Part shown: positions 53,801-60,928 of the stretch, in pieces | How positions within the stretch are numbered: position 1 is the first letter of the stretch | How the letters are laid out: each line of letters starts with the position of its first letter | NCBI GenBank assembly: GCA_017963125.1 | Contig: JAGCUA010000002.1 | Span: forward strand, 40,356-104,355 | Reading direction: 5' to 3' | Source: a bacterium | GTDB lineage: Bacteria > UBP6 > UBA1177 | Length of the DNA: 64,000 bases | Translations under genes and position numbers: made by a program | Notes under the pieces: model-generated | Seen by the model: the letters and a program-made list of their open reading frames with translations, nothing else | The model's database searches: none | Told to the model about the DNA's origin: nothing

Positions 53801-53924
53801 CCCAAGCGCCTTCCTCCCATTTCAGAAGAGTACCGTCGGGAGCAATTGAAATACCGTTCTGACCGATAACAGCGAAAAGAAATACTGGAAACAGAAAAAT
53901 CAAAAGGGATAAAAACTTTTTCAT
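50829..53924 (-). CDS. Large envelope protein with MYXO-CTERM-like tail (A)
   Basis: 1031 residues with a Sec signal peptide ('FPVFLFAVIG'). The N-terminal half has segments such as 'GALLKWEEGAWDFFIMHKS'-type sequence and a DUF11-like repeat ('YYMIKVQNWGEDSASG', 'QVEYVPGTTEIAT'). A Cys-rich insert follows ('CELPSKMECGGV', 'DEDCENGKKCINNSC'), then beta-rich repeats with Ca-loop-like sequences 'DNNGDGKVDSGD' and 'DKNGDGLHSADE'. The C-terminus reads acidic 'SDDDEGGCAISELPED', a TM helix and a 'GFKK' end: the MYXO-CTERM-type sorting pattern. It is a paralog of the adjacent gene. Probably surface-anchored; function unknown. Confidence 0.8.
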   Translation of the reverse strand: MKKFLSLLIFLFPVFLFAVIGQNGISIAPDGTLLKWEEGAWDFFIMHKSVLERSPQHIAEINDKGEVIDDTSNPQADTLVDPAVGTTYRLSSKHIPPDADISRAFLIWLADVDPYQLDQPTKNSVTLTFTNATDPTLTVSQEVKANIQGDLSKDNKGIFEYEAVRVSVEDGYRGENFCPNDTAKYTGVYTYRVEVSDFMKTIIKMGEERGMNSGEALYGDYNVKGIESSNHCYYMKQSSMVGGWAIPFVYTSANIRAKKIYFYHGLEAYQNKNALIAVNGFELPDEAIIRLGFVNFEGDPGRARMSNGIATLPPEGLSISGFAQPNNYSILFNKCNPLKNKDSSGNNFNYTEIYNSISSIFGWQDSEENCIGNPDNPLDPSNPIEYAIDADTFLVDSRFPPFDTMFQKGDMQFGLKIGANQDQIFTNFLIVSVDTRPPQFDIPENRFTPNGREKDSCSCAKEPDTFCADRPFYYMIKVQNWGEDSASGVKVQDKLPFQVEYVPGTTEIATKINEEGLGTDWETVPDVNGNFPFEEPRVVADVLEHCRQSDSVCEQSAWIRFVVKPKSDLSKNEVIKNMAYITSNETAAAFNTNSNIPLRLKIGTCPAISECELPSKMECGGVKVDDPNYCSKDEDCENGKKCINNSCQEVAASDLTSGAEVTFGEGVNSPSNEGSAILIPSPEEGIVLGQFYLFAEGNKEKSYKFNSLTFKFKAENDIIAKNFKLYKDNNGDGKVDSGDTEIATAESPKNSYVTLNIGEAGRLTASGIKNHFIVTTDAKTTTDARPGKFNMIIEGAESFNISDDGSPKVTGSSIDFVEYRFEPNEGFIITKGSNDPKVPSYKDFNGEHEVLQVRTKSKGAADAVSSITLKTPNNYVKFGEGIRSVSVIIDKNGDGLHSADEEVIAKISDFANPTTLLIDDLKDVLKYEENEEKFLIFKCEFKMNVGEKAKIQVSSVKVKSGNPVVEVPVSSNEFAYECDKNDPNSCASDDDEGGCAISELPEDNDSTLYLVFTALAALLALSAVKIYGFKK

Positions 53925-54058
53925 AAAATCCTCCAGATAAAATCAAAAAACGAAACATTTTAGAGTGTCAGGAAATAGAAGTAAATAAAAAATATGTTCT
54001 GTAGAGTGAATTTACGAAATTTTATGGGACTGAAAAGGGGAAATTTATGTTTTGGAAA

Positions 54059-57000
54059 CTATTTCTTTGAAGCGAAAACTTTGACGCCTGCGAGTGCAAG
54101 GAGTGCCGCGAAAGCTGCAAAAACGATATAGAGAGCGTTATTTGAGTCTTCGGGAAGTGCCGATACTGCGCAACCGCTGCCGTCGTCATCTGAAGAACCG
54201 CAGGAGGTCGGATCGGTGCTGTCGCATTCGTAAGCGAATTCTTTCGAGGAGAGCGGAAGTTCGATGATCTCCTTATCGCCCGATATCTTGACACCGTTTG
54301 ATGACGGGATCTGGAATTTTGCCTTCTCACCGACATTCATTTTGAATTCAGCTTTGAGAATGAGGAATTTTTCTTCATCGGCAGCATAGGTAAGAATGTC
54401 TTTGAGACCGTCGAGAGTGACTGTCGTCGTGCTTTCGAATTCAGAAACTTTCGTAACCAGAGTGTCGCCGGGTGAATCAAGACCGTCTTTGTCGTTGTCT
54501 ACGATGAGTGAGATCGATTTGATGCCTTCGCCGAATTTAGCGTAGTTCGATGAAACTTTTAATTTGATGTGGCTTATAGCATCAGGCGATCCGAGCGACT
54601 TTGTTCTGATCTGAAGAATTTCATGTTCGCCGTTGAAATGTTTGTATGAAGGAACCTGCGGGTCTTTTTCACCTTTTGTGAAGACAAAACCTTCTGTGGG
54701 TTCAAGTCTGAAGGATGCAAAATCGACTTTGGAGCCTTTTACCTTGACTTCGCCGCTGTCTTTGATCGAGAAAGCGCCGTTGTTTTCGATCTGAAGGTTG
54801 AATTTGCCGTTCCTTCCGTTTTCAGCCATGGAAGCATCCGTGGTGACGATGAAGTAGTTTTTGATGCCGGTAGCAGTGAGTCTGTTCGCTGCATCGGTGA
54901 TCGCGAATTCAACGTAGTAGGAGTTCTTGATGTCTTCAGTTTCGGCAATCAGAGTGTCACCTTCATCGACTTTGCCGTCACCGTTATTGTCTTTGTAAAG
55001 CTTGAAGTTCTTTGCAATGACATCGGTGTCTCTGTTGAGTTTGAACTTGGCTTCGTTGAGGTTGTAATATTTGCCGGTGCTGCCTTCGGAGAGAAGGTAG
55101 AACTGACCGAGAACTAGGTTGTTGCTCTGCGACTTGACAATTATTGAGGACGAACCGTTGTCAGGAGAGTTCGGACCAAGGTCGTAGCTGATTTCCGAAT
55201 TGCTTGCAAGGTCAGCATTCGAATCGAGAACGCATTCGTTGTCGATGCATTTTTTGCCGTCTTTGCAGTCTTTGTCTTCTTTGCAGTAATTGTCGTTGCC
55301 TTCGGTTCTGACACCGCCGCACTGAGCTTTCGGAGGAAGTTCACATTCAGCTACAGCGGGGCATTTTCCGAGTTTGAGTCTGAGCGGAATGTTGCTGTTG
55401 GAGTTGTAGGGGAGACCGTCGCCGGTGATTACAGCCGTATTTCTGATGACTTCGTTCTTCGAAAGGTTCGATTTCGGTCTTACGACGAATCTTACCCAAG
55501 CACCTTCGCTGCAGTAGTCAGGTTCGTTGAGCTTGTCGCAGTGAACGGTCATAATGTCGGCAATAGTCTTTTCGGTAGCATAGGGGAATCCGCCGTTGAC
55601 GTCTTCAACAGGCGCCCAGTCGGTTCCGTTGCCGCTTGCATCGAACTTCGTAGCGATTTCAGTCGTTCCGGGAACGTATTCGACCTGAGGCGGAAGCGTA
55701 TCCTGAAGTTTTACACCGCCAGCCTGGTTTTCACCCCAGTTCTGGATTTTGATCGTGTAGTAGAAAGGTCTGTCGGAGCATACTGCATCTTCCTCAGTCG
55801 AGCATGAGCAGTAGCTTTTCTCTCTGCCGTCGGGAGTCTTCGGGTTTGCCGGAATATCAAATTTCGGAGCTTTGGTATCAACGCTGACAATAAGGATGTT
55901 GGTGTAAACCTGGTCCTGGTTAGCGCCGATTTTAAGGCCGAACTGTGTGTCGCCTTTGTTGAATTTGCCGTAGAAAGGACCGGTCGGGCCGGAGTCTACA
56001 ACAAGAATATCGGCATCAATCGCGTATTCAATCGGATTTGCCGTGTCAAGCGGGAAATCGGGGTTGCCTACACACCAGTACTCATCACTGTTTTCCCAGC
56101 TGAAAAGCGAAGAGATCGAGTTGTAGATCTCGGTGTATTCGAAAGCCATACCCGTGCTGTCCTGATGTCTCGGCGGGTTGCAGTCGTTGAAAAGAAGGGC
56201 ATAGTTTGCCGGATCGGAGAATCCGCTGATTCCGATAGCTTCAGGTTCAGCCGTTCCGATGATGGTTGTTCCTGATCTGCTTGCAAGGCCCGGGTCACCT
56301 TCGTGAACGACGAAACCGAGTTTGATTACAGCTTCAGCCGGAAGTTCGAAACCTGAAACCGTGAGGAACGCTGCCTGAAAACGGTAAGCTGCAAGGCCGT
56401 GGTAAAAATAGATTTTCTTGGGGTTGATGTGTGATGAAGTGTAAACGAAAGGAAGTGCCCAGCCGCCGACAAGACCGCTTGTCGTGAGGTAGTTGTCATG
56501 GTTGGAGCATTCCATTCCCTTAACGTTGTAGTCACCGTAAAGAGCTTCACCGGGGTTCATACCTTTTGCTTCGCCCATTGCGATGATTTCTTTCATGAAG
56601 TCGGAAACTTCAACACGGTAGGTGAAAACACCTGTGTTGCCTGTGCTTGAATCAGGCATGTTGAGAGCTTCGTATTCGAAGTTGCCGGTTTGCGTTGTCG
56701 CAAGGTTGCCCTGAATAGAAGCAGTAACTTCTTTTGTAAGTGTTATTTCAGGATAAGCTGCGTTTGTGAACGTAAGCGTTACCGAGTTGTCGGTGTTTCC
56801 CATAAGATTGTCAGGATCCTGCGGTGCAAGCCATACAAGAAACGCTTTGTCGACATCTGCATCCGGCGGAATGTGTTTCGATGTGAGTCTGTAGGTTGAA
56901 CCGATGTTGGGATCGATACAAGTGTCTGCCTGCGGGTTTGTTGTACCAGTGTCATGTGCTCCGGTTTGTCTTTCAACCAAGGATTTGTGCATGATGAAGA

Positions 57001-57127
57001 AGTCCCACGCACCTTCTTCCCACTTGAGGGTCGTTCCGTCCGGGGCAACGGAGATGCCGGTGTCGCCGATTGCGGCTGACAGGAGCATCGGAATACAAAA
57101 AATGAAAACCAGTAAGAATTTTTTCAT
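54059..57127 (-). CDS. Large envelope protein with MYXO-CTERM-like tail (B)
   Basis: About 1022 residues, colinear with the neighbouring paralog along its whole length: same N-terminal block ('GTTLKWEEGAWDFFIMHKS'), DUF11-like repeat ('YYTIKIQNWGENQAGG'), Cys-rich insert ('CELPPKAQCGGVRTEG', 'DKDCKDGKKCIDNEC'), Ca-loop-like 'DNNGDGKVDEGD' and 'DNDKDGLDSPGD', and tail 'SSDDDGSGCAVSALPED' plus TM and 'FASKK'. The ATG at 57127 with GGAGGAGACG is chosen; eight upstream residues in frame are not signal-peptide-like. It has its own strong promoter at 57163-57190, so it may be expressed independently of, or together with, the downstream copy (134-bp gap). Confidence 0.8.
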   Translation of the reverse strand: MKKFLLVFIFCIPMLLSAAIGDTGISVAPDGTTLKWEEGAWDFFIMHKSLVERQTGAHDTGTTNPQADTCIDPNIGSTYRLTSKHIPPDADVDKAFLVWLAPQDPDNLMGNTDNSVTLTFTNAAYPEITLTKEVTASIQGNLATTQTGNFEYEALNMPDSSTGNTGVFTYRVEVSDFMKEIIAMGEAKGMNPGEALYGDYNVKGMECSNHDNYLTTSGLVGGWALPFVYTSSHINPKKIYFYHGLAAYRFQAAFLTVSGFELPAEAVIKLGFVVHEGDPGLASRSGTTIIGTAEPEAIGISGFSDPANYALLFNDCNPPRHQDSTGMAFEYTEIYNSISSLFSWENSDEYWCVGNPDFPLDTANPIEYAIDADILVVDSGPTGPFYGKFNKGDTQFGLKIGANQDQVYTNILIVSVDTKAPKFDIPANPKTPDGREKSYCSCSTEEDAVCSDRPFYYTIKIQNWGENQAGGVKLQDTLPPQVEYVPGTTEIATKFDASGNGTDWAPVEDVNGGFPYATEKTIADIMTVHCDKLNEPDYCSEGAWVRFVVRPKSNLSKNEVIRNTAVITGDGLPYNSNSNIPLRLKLGKCPAVAECELPPKAQCGGVRTEGNDNYCKEDKDCKDGKKCIDNECVLDSNADLASNSEISYDLGPNSPDNGSSSIIVKSQSNNLVLGQFYLLSEGSTGKYYNLNEAKFKLNRDTDVIAKNFKLYKDNNGDGKVDEGDTLIAETEDIKNSYYVEFAITDAANRLTATGIKNYFIVTTDASMAENGRNGKFNLQIENNGAFSIKDSGEVKVKGSKVDFASFRLEPTEGFVFTKGEKDPQVPSYKHFNGEHEILQIRTKSLGSPDAISHIKLKVSSNYAKFGEGIKSISLIVDNDKDGLDSPGDTLVTKVSEFESTTTVTLDGLKDILTYAADEEKFLILKAEFKMNVGEKAKFQIPSSNGVKISGDKEIIELPLSSKEFAYECDSTDPTSCGSSDDDGSGCAVSALPEDSNNALYIVFAAFAALLALAGVKVFASKK

Positions 57128-57162
57128 CGTCTCCTCCGAAAAGTTTAACAAAAAAACGATGG

Positions 57163-57190
57163 ATTATAGACTTTTTGGAAATTGAGTCAA
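57163..57190 (-). promoter_or_regulatory. Sigma70-type promoter for envelope protein B
   Basis: On the minus strand: TTGACT (57185-57190), 16-bp spacer, TATAAT (57163-57168, perfect), followed by CCATCG, 36 bp from the ATG. Confidence 0.6.
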
Positions 57191-57233
57191 TAAAGATTTT
57201 TTTGCATCGGAAAATTTTGCAGTTTTATTTTCC

Positions 57234-57261
57234 TTGCTAAAACAAATTCATGTCTTATACT
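57234..57261 (+). promoter_or_regulatory. Sigma70-type promoter for pta
   Basis: TTGCTA (57234-57239), 16-bp spacer, TATACT (57256-57261), followed by CGCGC, with a ~55-nt leader before the pta ATG. Confidence 0.52.
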
Positions 57262-57322
57262 CGCGCAAAAATTGTTCTTTAATTGTTTTGAACTTTTAAT
57301 AACTTTTTTGAAGGAGAAAAAA

Positions 57323-58318
57323 ATGAATTTTATCGAAACTTTGCGCGAAAAGGCAATCAAGGTTCAGAAAACGATAGTTCTTCCGGAAGGAACCGAACCG
57401 AGAACCCTTAAAGCTACCCAGATCATTCTTGAGCAGAAGATCGCAAAACCGATCCTTATCGGAAACCCTGAAAAGATCAACGCTGCGGCAAAAGAACTCG
57501 GCGTAAAAATCGACGGTGCAAGAATAGTTGATCCGGTAAACAGTGAATATTACGAAGATTTCGTCAATACTTTCTACGAAATGAGAAAGGCGAAAGGCGT
57601 CGATATGGAAAAAGCCCGCAAAATGATGGCTGACGAAGTTTACTTCGCAACGATGATGGTCAAGAAAGACGTTGCAGACGGTTTGGTCAGCGGTGCCATC
57701 CATTCGACCGGCGACACGATCCGCCCGGCACTCCAGATCATCAAAACGAAACCCGGAATCAAATCTGTTTCCAGCGCGTTCGTTATGATAGTTCCGAACT
57801 GCGAGCTCGGCAGCAACGGAATGTTCCTTTTCGGCGACTGCGCAGTCAACCCGAACCCGACTTCGGCTGAACTTGCAGAGAGCGCGATTCTCACGGCCCA
57901 GACCGCAAAATCGTTCTGCGACATGGATCCGAAAGTTGCTCTTCTCAGCTTCTCGACCTACGGCAGCGCGAAACACGAGTTCGTAGACAAAGTCGTCGAG
58001 GCAGTAAAAATCGTTCACGAAACGGCTCCGGATCTCAAGGCTGACGGCGAGATCCAGGCTGACGCGGCTATGGTTGCAAGCGTAGGAAAAACGAAATGCC
58101 CGTCGAGCCCGATCGCAGGACAGGCTAACGTCATGATTTTCCCCGACCTTCAGAGCGGAAACATCGGATACAAACTCGTTCAGAGACTTGCAAAGGCAGA
58201 AGCGGTCGGTCCTTTCCTTCAGGGAATCGCAAAACCGGTCAACGACCTTTCGAGAGGCTGCTCGGTTGACGATATCGTAAACGTAGTCGCTGCAACTGCG
58301 ATCCAGGCTGCAAACTAA
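57323..58318 (+). CDS. pta: Phosphate acetyltransferase
   Basis: About 331 residues, the short single-domain Pta form (phosphotransacetylase domain only). It interconverts acetyl-CoA and acetyl phosphate. Typical blocks: 'IVLPEGTEPRTLKATQII', 'ADGLVSGAIHSTGDTIRPAL', 'GDCAVNPNPTSAELAESA', 'PKVALLSFSTYGSAKHE', 'DGEIQADAAM' and 'VMIFPDLQSGNIGYKLVQRL'. The start ATG at 57323 has AAGGAG at good spacing; earlier in-frame codons are not family-like. It stands alone under its own promoter; no ackA is adjacent. A phosphate butyryltransferase role is less likely given the Pta-type motifs. Confidence 0.93.
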   Translation: MNFIETLREKAIKVQKTIVLPEGTEPRTLKATQIILEQKIAKPILIGNPEKINAAAKELGVKIDGARIVDPVNSEYYEDFVNTFYEMRKAKGVDMEKARKMMADEVYFATMMVKKDVADGLVSGAIHSTGDTIRPALQIIKTKPGIKSVSSAFVMIVPNCELGSNGMFLFGDCAVNPNPTSAELAESAILTAQTAKSFCDMDPKVALLSFSTYGSAKHEFVDKVVEAVKIVHETAPDLKADGEIQADAAMVASVGKTKCPSSPIAGQANVMIFPDLQSGNIGYKLVQRLAKAEAVGPFLQGIAKPVNDLSRGCSVDDIVNVVAATAIQAAN

Positions 58319-58329
58319 AATGTCGGAGC

Positions 58330-58342
58330 GCGGGTTGCCCGC
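58330..58342. other. GC-rich hairpin between pta and XRE gene
   Basis: GCGGG-TTG-CCCGC directly after the pta stop, in the 82-bp convergent gap. It has no T-run after it, so it may be a pause or processing site rather than an intrinsic terminator. Confidence 0.4.
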
Positions 58343-58400
58343 CCGCAGACTTTCCACAAAATCTACCGCTTTAACTGCCGGATAACAACTGCTTTTATTA

Positions 58401-58676
58401 TTATTTTGTTGCGGAATCTGAAAGATTTTTGCCTTCATAAGAGCGTACCGGCTGTTCCCTGCTGAAAACGAGAAACTCGGCCGGATACAGATCCATAGCT
58501 CTTGCCATGCGGTTGATAAGGTCTATCGTAGCGGCACTTCTTCCGTTTTCGACTTCTGAAATATAGGCTCTGTCGATTCCGCTCAGACGTGAAAGATCCC
58601 ATTGAGACATTTTTCTGAATTTTCTCAAAAACTTCAGTCTTTTTCCGAACTCAGCACGAATTTCAGCATTTGTCAC
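58401..58676 (-). CDS. XRE-family transcriptional regulator
   Basis: A small (about 91 residues) lambda-repressor-like DNA-binding protein: 'FGKRLKFLRKFRKMSQWDLSRLSGIDRAYISEVENGRSAAT' contains a full HTH (in parts: 'MSQWDLSRLSGI' and 'DRAYISEVENGR'), followed by 'LINRMARAMDLYPAEFLVF'. There is no effector domain. The GTG at 58676 is chosen because GAGGT lies 8 bp upstream; a TTG at 58691 is the alternative. A consensus promoter is at 58712-58739. It is transcribed divergently from the DUF1566 gene at 58964, and palindromic sites in that gap and before 59507 are candidate operators. Confidence 0.88.
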   Translation of the reverse strand: MTNAEIRAEFGKRLKFLRKFRKMSQWDLSRLSGIDRAYISEVENGRSAATIDLINRMARAMDLYPAEFLVFSREQPVRSYEGKNLSDSATK

Positions 58677-58711
58677 GATATTTGACCTCAATAAGCAAAA
58701 AAATCGCAGGC

Positions 58712-58739
58712 ATTATAATAATCCGTTTCCGGATGTCAA
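58712..58739 (-). promoter_or_regulatory. Consensus sigma70-type promoter for XRE regulator
   Basis: On the minus strand: TTGACA (58734-58739) and TATAAT (58712-58717), both perfect, 16-bp spacer, followed by GCCTGCG. It is the best promoter in the window. Confidence 0.68.
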
Positions 58740-58870
58740 AGAGTTTCAGCATGATAACGCCGCAAAAATACAAAAGAAATCTCGAGTTCGAGATAATTGA
58801 ACTTCTTCTTGTGTAAAGCAAATCGACCGTCATATTATTGTAATGTTGCCAACCGAATTTTTTAACAAAA

Positions 58871-58894
58871 TTTTGTTGTATAAATCAAACAAAA
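58871..58894. promoter_or_regulatory. Candidate XRE operator O1
   Basis: TTTTGTT-N10-AACAAAA, 24 bp overall, overlapping the -35 of the promoter for the gene at 58964. Just left is a second perfect palindrome, AACAAAATTTTGTT (58864-58877), sharing one arm. Same arms and overall length as the site at 59422-59445. Confidence 0.55.
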
Positions 58895-58903
58895 ATGATA
58901 TAT
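58876..58903 (+). promoter_or_regulatory. Possible promoter for cytosolic DUF1566 gene
   Basis: TTGTAT (58876-58881), 16-bp spacer, ATATAT (58898-58903), followed by GAAAGCG; overlaps operator O1. The -10 is poor. Confidence 0.35.
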
Positions 58904-58963
58904 GAAAGCGACTTTTGCAGTTTCGATATTGAAGTGAAACTGCTGTTTTTAAGGAGGGAGACC

Positions 58964-59371
58964 TTGGCACGGAAAAAAGGTGCAGCCGAAAATAAGTCAA
59001 GTTCGGAAGTTTCAAGAAATTTTATCGACCGAGGCGACTATATTGAAGTGGTGCCGCCCTTGGGCACGATCAGGATGATTCAAAAAGGAAGTGCCGAAAC
59101 CCCGATGAACTGGCATGATGCAATGGAATACGCAAAAAATCTGAAATTGGGAGGCTTCACTGACTGGCACATTCCTACGATCGAAGAACTCAAAGCAATT
59201 TATAAAATACAGAAAATCTGCGGGATCGACAAGTCGGACGAATTCTGGTTCTGGTCATCGTCAGATTCGCAGAAAGATCCGGATTCTGCATCCTGTATCG
59301 GATTTTTTAAAGGCAGAAAAGACCGCCATAATAAAATCAAAAACTTAGGTGATATTAGGTGCGTCAGGTAA
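58964..59371 (+). CDS. Short cytosolic DUF1566-domain protein
   Basis: About 135 residues starting at TTG 58964, which has a near-perfect AAGGAGGG at 58951-58958; an ATG at 58895 in frame would start before the RBS and gives an unlikely N-terminus. No signal peptide, so it should stay in the cytosol, unlike other DUF1566 proteins here. After a basic, Ser-rich N-terminus comes 'MNWHDAMEYAKNLKLGGFTD', 'WHIPTIEELKAIY', 'EFWFWSSS' and the end 'DIRCVR', a complete DUF1566 core with one Trp-Ile-Pro variant of WRLP. Context: divergent from an XRE regulator and behind its candidate operator. Function unknown. Confidence 0.72.
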   Translation: MARKKGAAENKSSSEVSRNFIDRGDYIEVVPPLGTIRMIQKGSAETPMNWHDAMEYAKNLKLGGFTDWHIPTIEELKAIYKIQKICGIDKSDEFWFWSSSDSQKDPDSASCIGFFKGRKDRHNKIKNLGDIRCVR

Positions 59372-59421
59372 GCCCCTTTTTATTTTCTAAAGATTTCAAT
59401 CGGTTTTGTCTTTCAAAGAAA

Positions 59422-59445
59422 TTTTGTTGACTATATCCAACAAAA
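59422..59445. promoter_or_regulatory. Candidate XRE operator O2
   Basis: TTTTGTTG-N8-CAACAAAA, a perfect inverted repeat with 8-bp arms, overlapping the -35 (TTGACT, 59427-59432) of the lipoprotein operon promoter. Same geometry as O1. Confidence 0.6.
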
Positions 59446-59454
59446 ATGTAAAAA
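59427..59454 (+). promoter_or_regulatory. Sigma70-type promoter for LPP20-like operon
   Basis: TTGACT (59427-59432), 16-bp spacer, TAAAAA (59449-59454), 53 bp upstream of the ATG at 59507; overlaps operator O2. Confidence 0.52.
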
Positions 59455-59506
59455 GAAGAGTTTTTTTGTTTAGGTTTTTTTTACTAACTTTTTTTAGGAG
59501 AGAAAA

Positions 59507-60115
59507 ATGAAAAAATTTATGTTCGTTTCAATGATGGTTTTTGTGTTCTTTATGACGGCATGCGGATCAGAACCGCAGAGAGCAGCAGGCAGCAGTGCTC
59601 CGGCTCAGACCAATCCGTTCGGAGATTCTTATGAAGCTCCGTGCCAGATGTATGATGACGATGACTATTTTGCAGCTACCGGAATTTACAAAGGAAGCAT
59701 GGAGCAGAAAGGCGAACTTCAAAAGTTTGCGCTTGTCAATGCTCAGACTATCTGCCGTATGAAGGTAAAACACACTTACCGTGGTATGGTCAGCGACTTC
59801 GCTCAGAGCCACGGCAACAACAGAGGCAACGACATCGAAACCAAGATCAGTCAGGCAGGCGACCAGATCATTGATGCAGTTATAAACGACACTCAGGCTA
59901 AATGCGTAAAATATTCCGGTGTCGGTGCTGACGGCAGAATGGAAGCGTATGTAGGTATTAAAATCAACAAAAGAGATCTTGCCGGAAAAGTTGCTGATGC
60001 AGTTAAAGACGCTCTGACTGACGAAGAAAAGACGAAGATCGACTTCCATGAAGATGAATACAGAAAACAGATGGAAGAGCGTTTCGAAAAATATAGAGAA
60101 GAACACAAAAACTAA
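59507..60115 (+). CDS. LPP20-like lipoprotein
   Basis: A 202-residue predicted lipoprotein (lipobox 'FMTAC'), Ser/Ala/Gln-rich just after the Cys. 'GELQKFALVNAQTICRMKVKH' and 'MEAYVGIKINKRDLAGKVAD' fit the loose LPP20 pattern, in which repeated small-residue helices and strands precede a 'YV.v.......' segment. The C-terminus is a highly charged helix ('DEYRKQMEERFEKYREEHK'). RBS AGGAGAG. Twelve bases separate it from the next gene, whose N-terminal half shows the same pattern, so the two probably act together in the envelope. The family call is tentative. Confidence 0.65.
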   Translation: MKKFMFVSMMVFVFFMTACGSEPQRAAGSSAPAQTNPFGDSYEAPCQMYDDDDYFAATGIYKGSMEQKGELQKFALVNAQTICRMKVKHTYRGMVSDFAQSHGNNRGNDIETKISQAGDQIIDAVINDTQAKCVKYSGVGADGRMEAYVGIKINKRDLAGKVADAVKDALTDEEKTKIDFHEDEYRKQMEERFEKYREEHKN

Positions 60116-60127
60116 TAAGAAACAGCA

Positions 60128-60916
60128 ATGAAAAAAATTTTTCTTTTATCAGCGTTTCTGCTTATCTGCTCACTTGATCTTATGGCTTCAGATCGTCCGA
60201 AATGGGCTGACGGTTTTTTTGCCGATCTCGAAAGATCCTATATTGAAGTCGTCAAATACAGCGGCTATGACTTGAACGACACCAGAGACAAAGCAATGCA
60301 GCAGGTCATAAAGCAGAGAAGCATGGCGACGGGCGTAGAATCCCGAGTTGTCACTGAAAACGGACAGATGAAAGTGGATAACGGGCATGATGTTATCGTG
60401 ACATCGAGAGTTTTGGCTGAATATGTTGAAAGACATCAGAGCGGTCCGTATCCGTATACTGTTTATCTGCTTGTCCAGACGGCGAAAAATCCGACATACC
60501 AGGTTGAAAACGTCAAAATTTCGACAGGCGATTATCCGTTTTCGGCCAGGGTCTTTGTTCCCGGTATGGCTCAGATCTACAAAGGGCAGAAGGTCAAAGG
60601 CGGTTTGTTTATCGGCGGCGAGATCCTTTTTATCGGCGGAATCGCGGCATCGTTCGGAATGAGTTCCTACTACAAAAGCAAACGAAACACTACGCACGAT
60701 ACCGGGCAGAAACAGAGCTATACCGACTGGGCAAATTACGCCGGTTATGCAGGCTGGGCCTTTGTCGGTGCTGCTGCAGCACTGTATATCGCGAACATTA
60801 TTGACGGTGCCGTTTCAAAAGGCGAACCGTTTATTGAGGCTGACGGCAAAAAACTTTCTTTTATGCCCGTTGCGACGCCGTATTCTTTCGGACTTGCCAT
60901 GAATCTTAACTTTTAG
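60128..60916 (+). CDS. LPP20-like plus DUF5683-like membrane protein
   Basis: A 262-residue protein with a signal peptide ('LDLMASDRPKW'). The N-terminal half has the LPP20-like layout ('PKWADGFFADLERSYIEVV', 'YTVYLLVQTAKNP'). The C-terminal half has 'SARVFVPGMAQIYKGQKVKG', with the 'PGxxQxYxGq...Kg' signature of DUF5683-type proteins, followed by hydrophobic helices ('GLFIGGEILFIGGIAASFG', 'WAFVGAAAALYIANII'). Probably an envelope-anchored partner of the preceding lipoprotein. No enzymatic motif is seen. Confidence 0.68.
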   Translation: MKKIFLLSAFLLICSLDLMASDRPKWADGFFADLERSYIEVVKYSGYDLNDTRDKAMQQVIKQRSMATGVESRVVTENGQMKVDNGHDVIVTSRVLAEYVERHQSGPYPYTVYLLVQTAKNPTYQVENVKISTGDYPFSARVFVPGMAQIYKGQKVKGGLFIGGEILFIGGIAASFGMSSYYKSKRNTTHDTGQKQSYTDWANYAGYAGWAFVGAAAALYIANIIDGAVSKGEPFIEADGKKLSFMPVATPYSFGLAMNLNF

Positions 60917-60928
60917 AGGTTACAAACG

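Noticed and set aside
58330..58342. Hairpin after pta as an intrinsic terminator
   Set aside because: The stem is only 5 bp and no T-run follows.
58964..59371. 3' end of the cytosolic DUF1566 gene as a variable region
   Set aside because: Many AAA, AGA and ATC codons and no enrichment of NNC/NNT at the loop positions.
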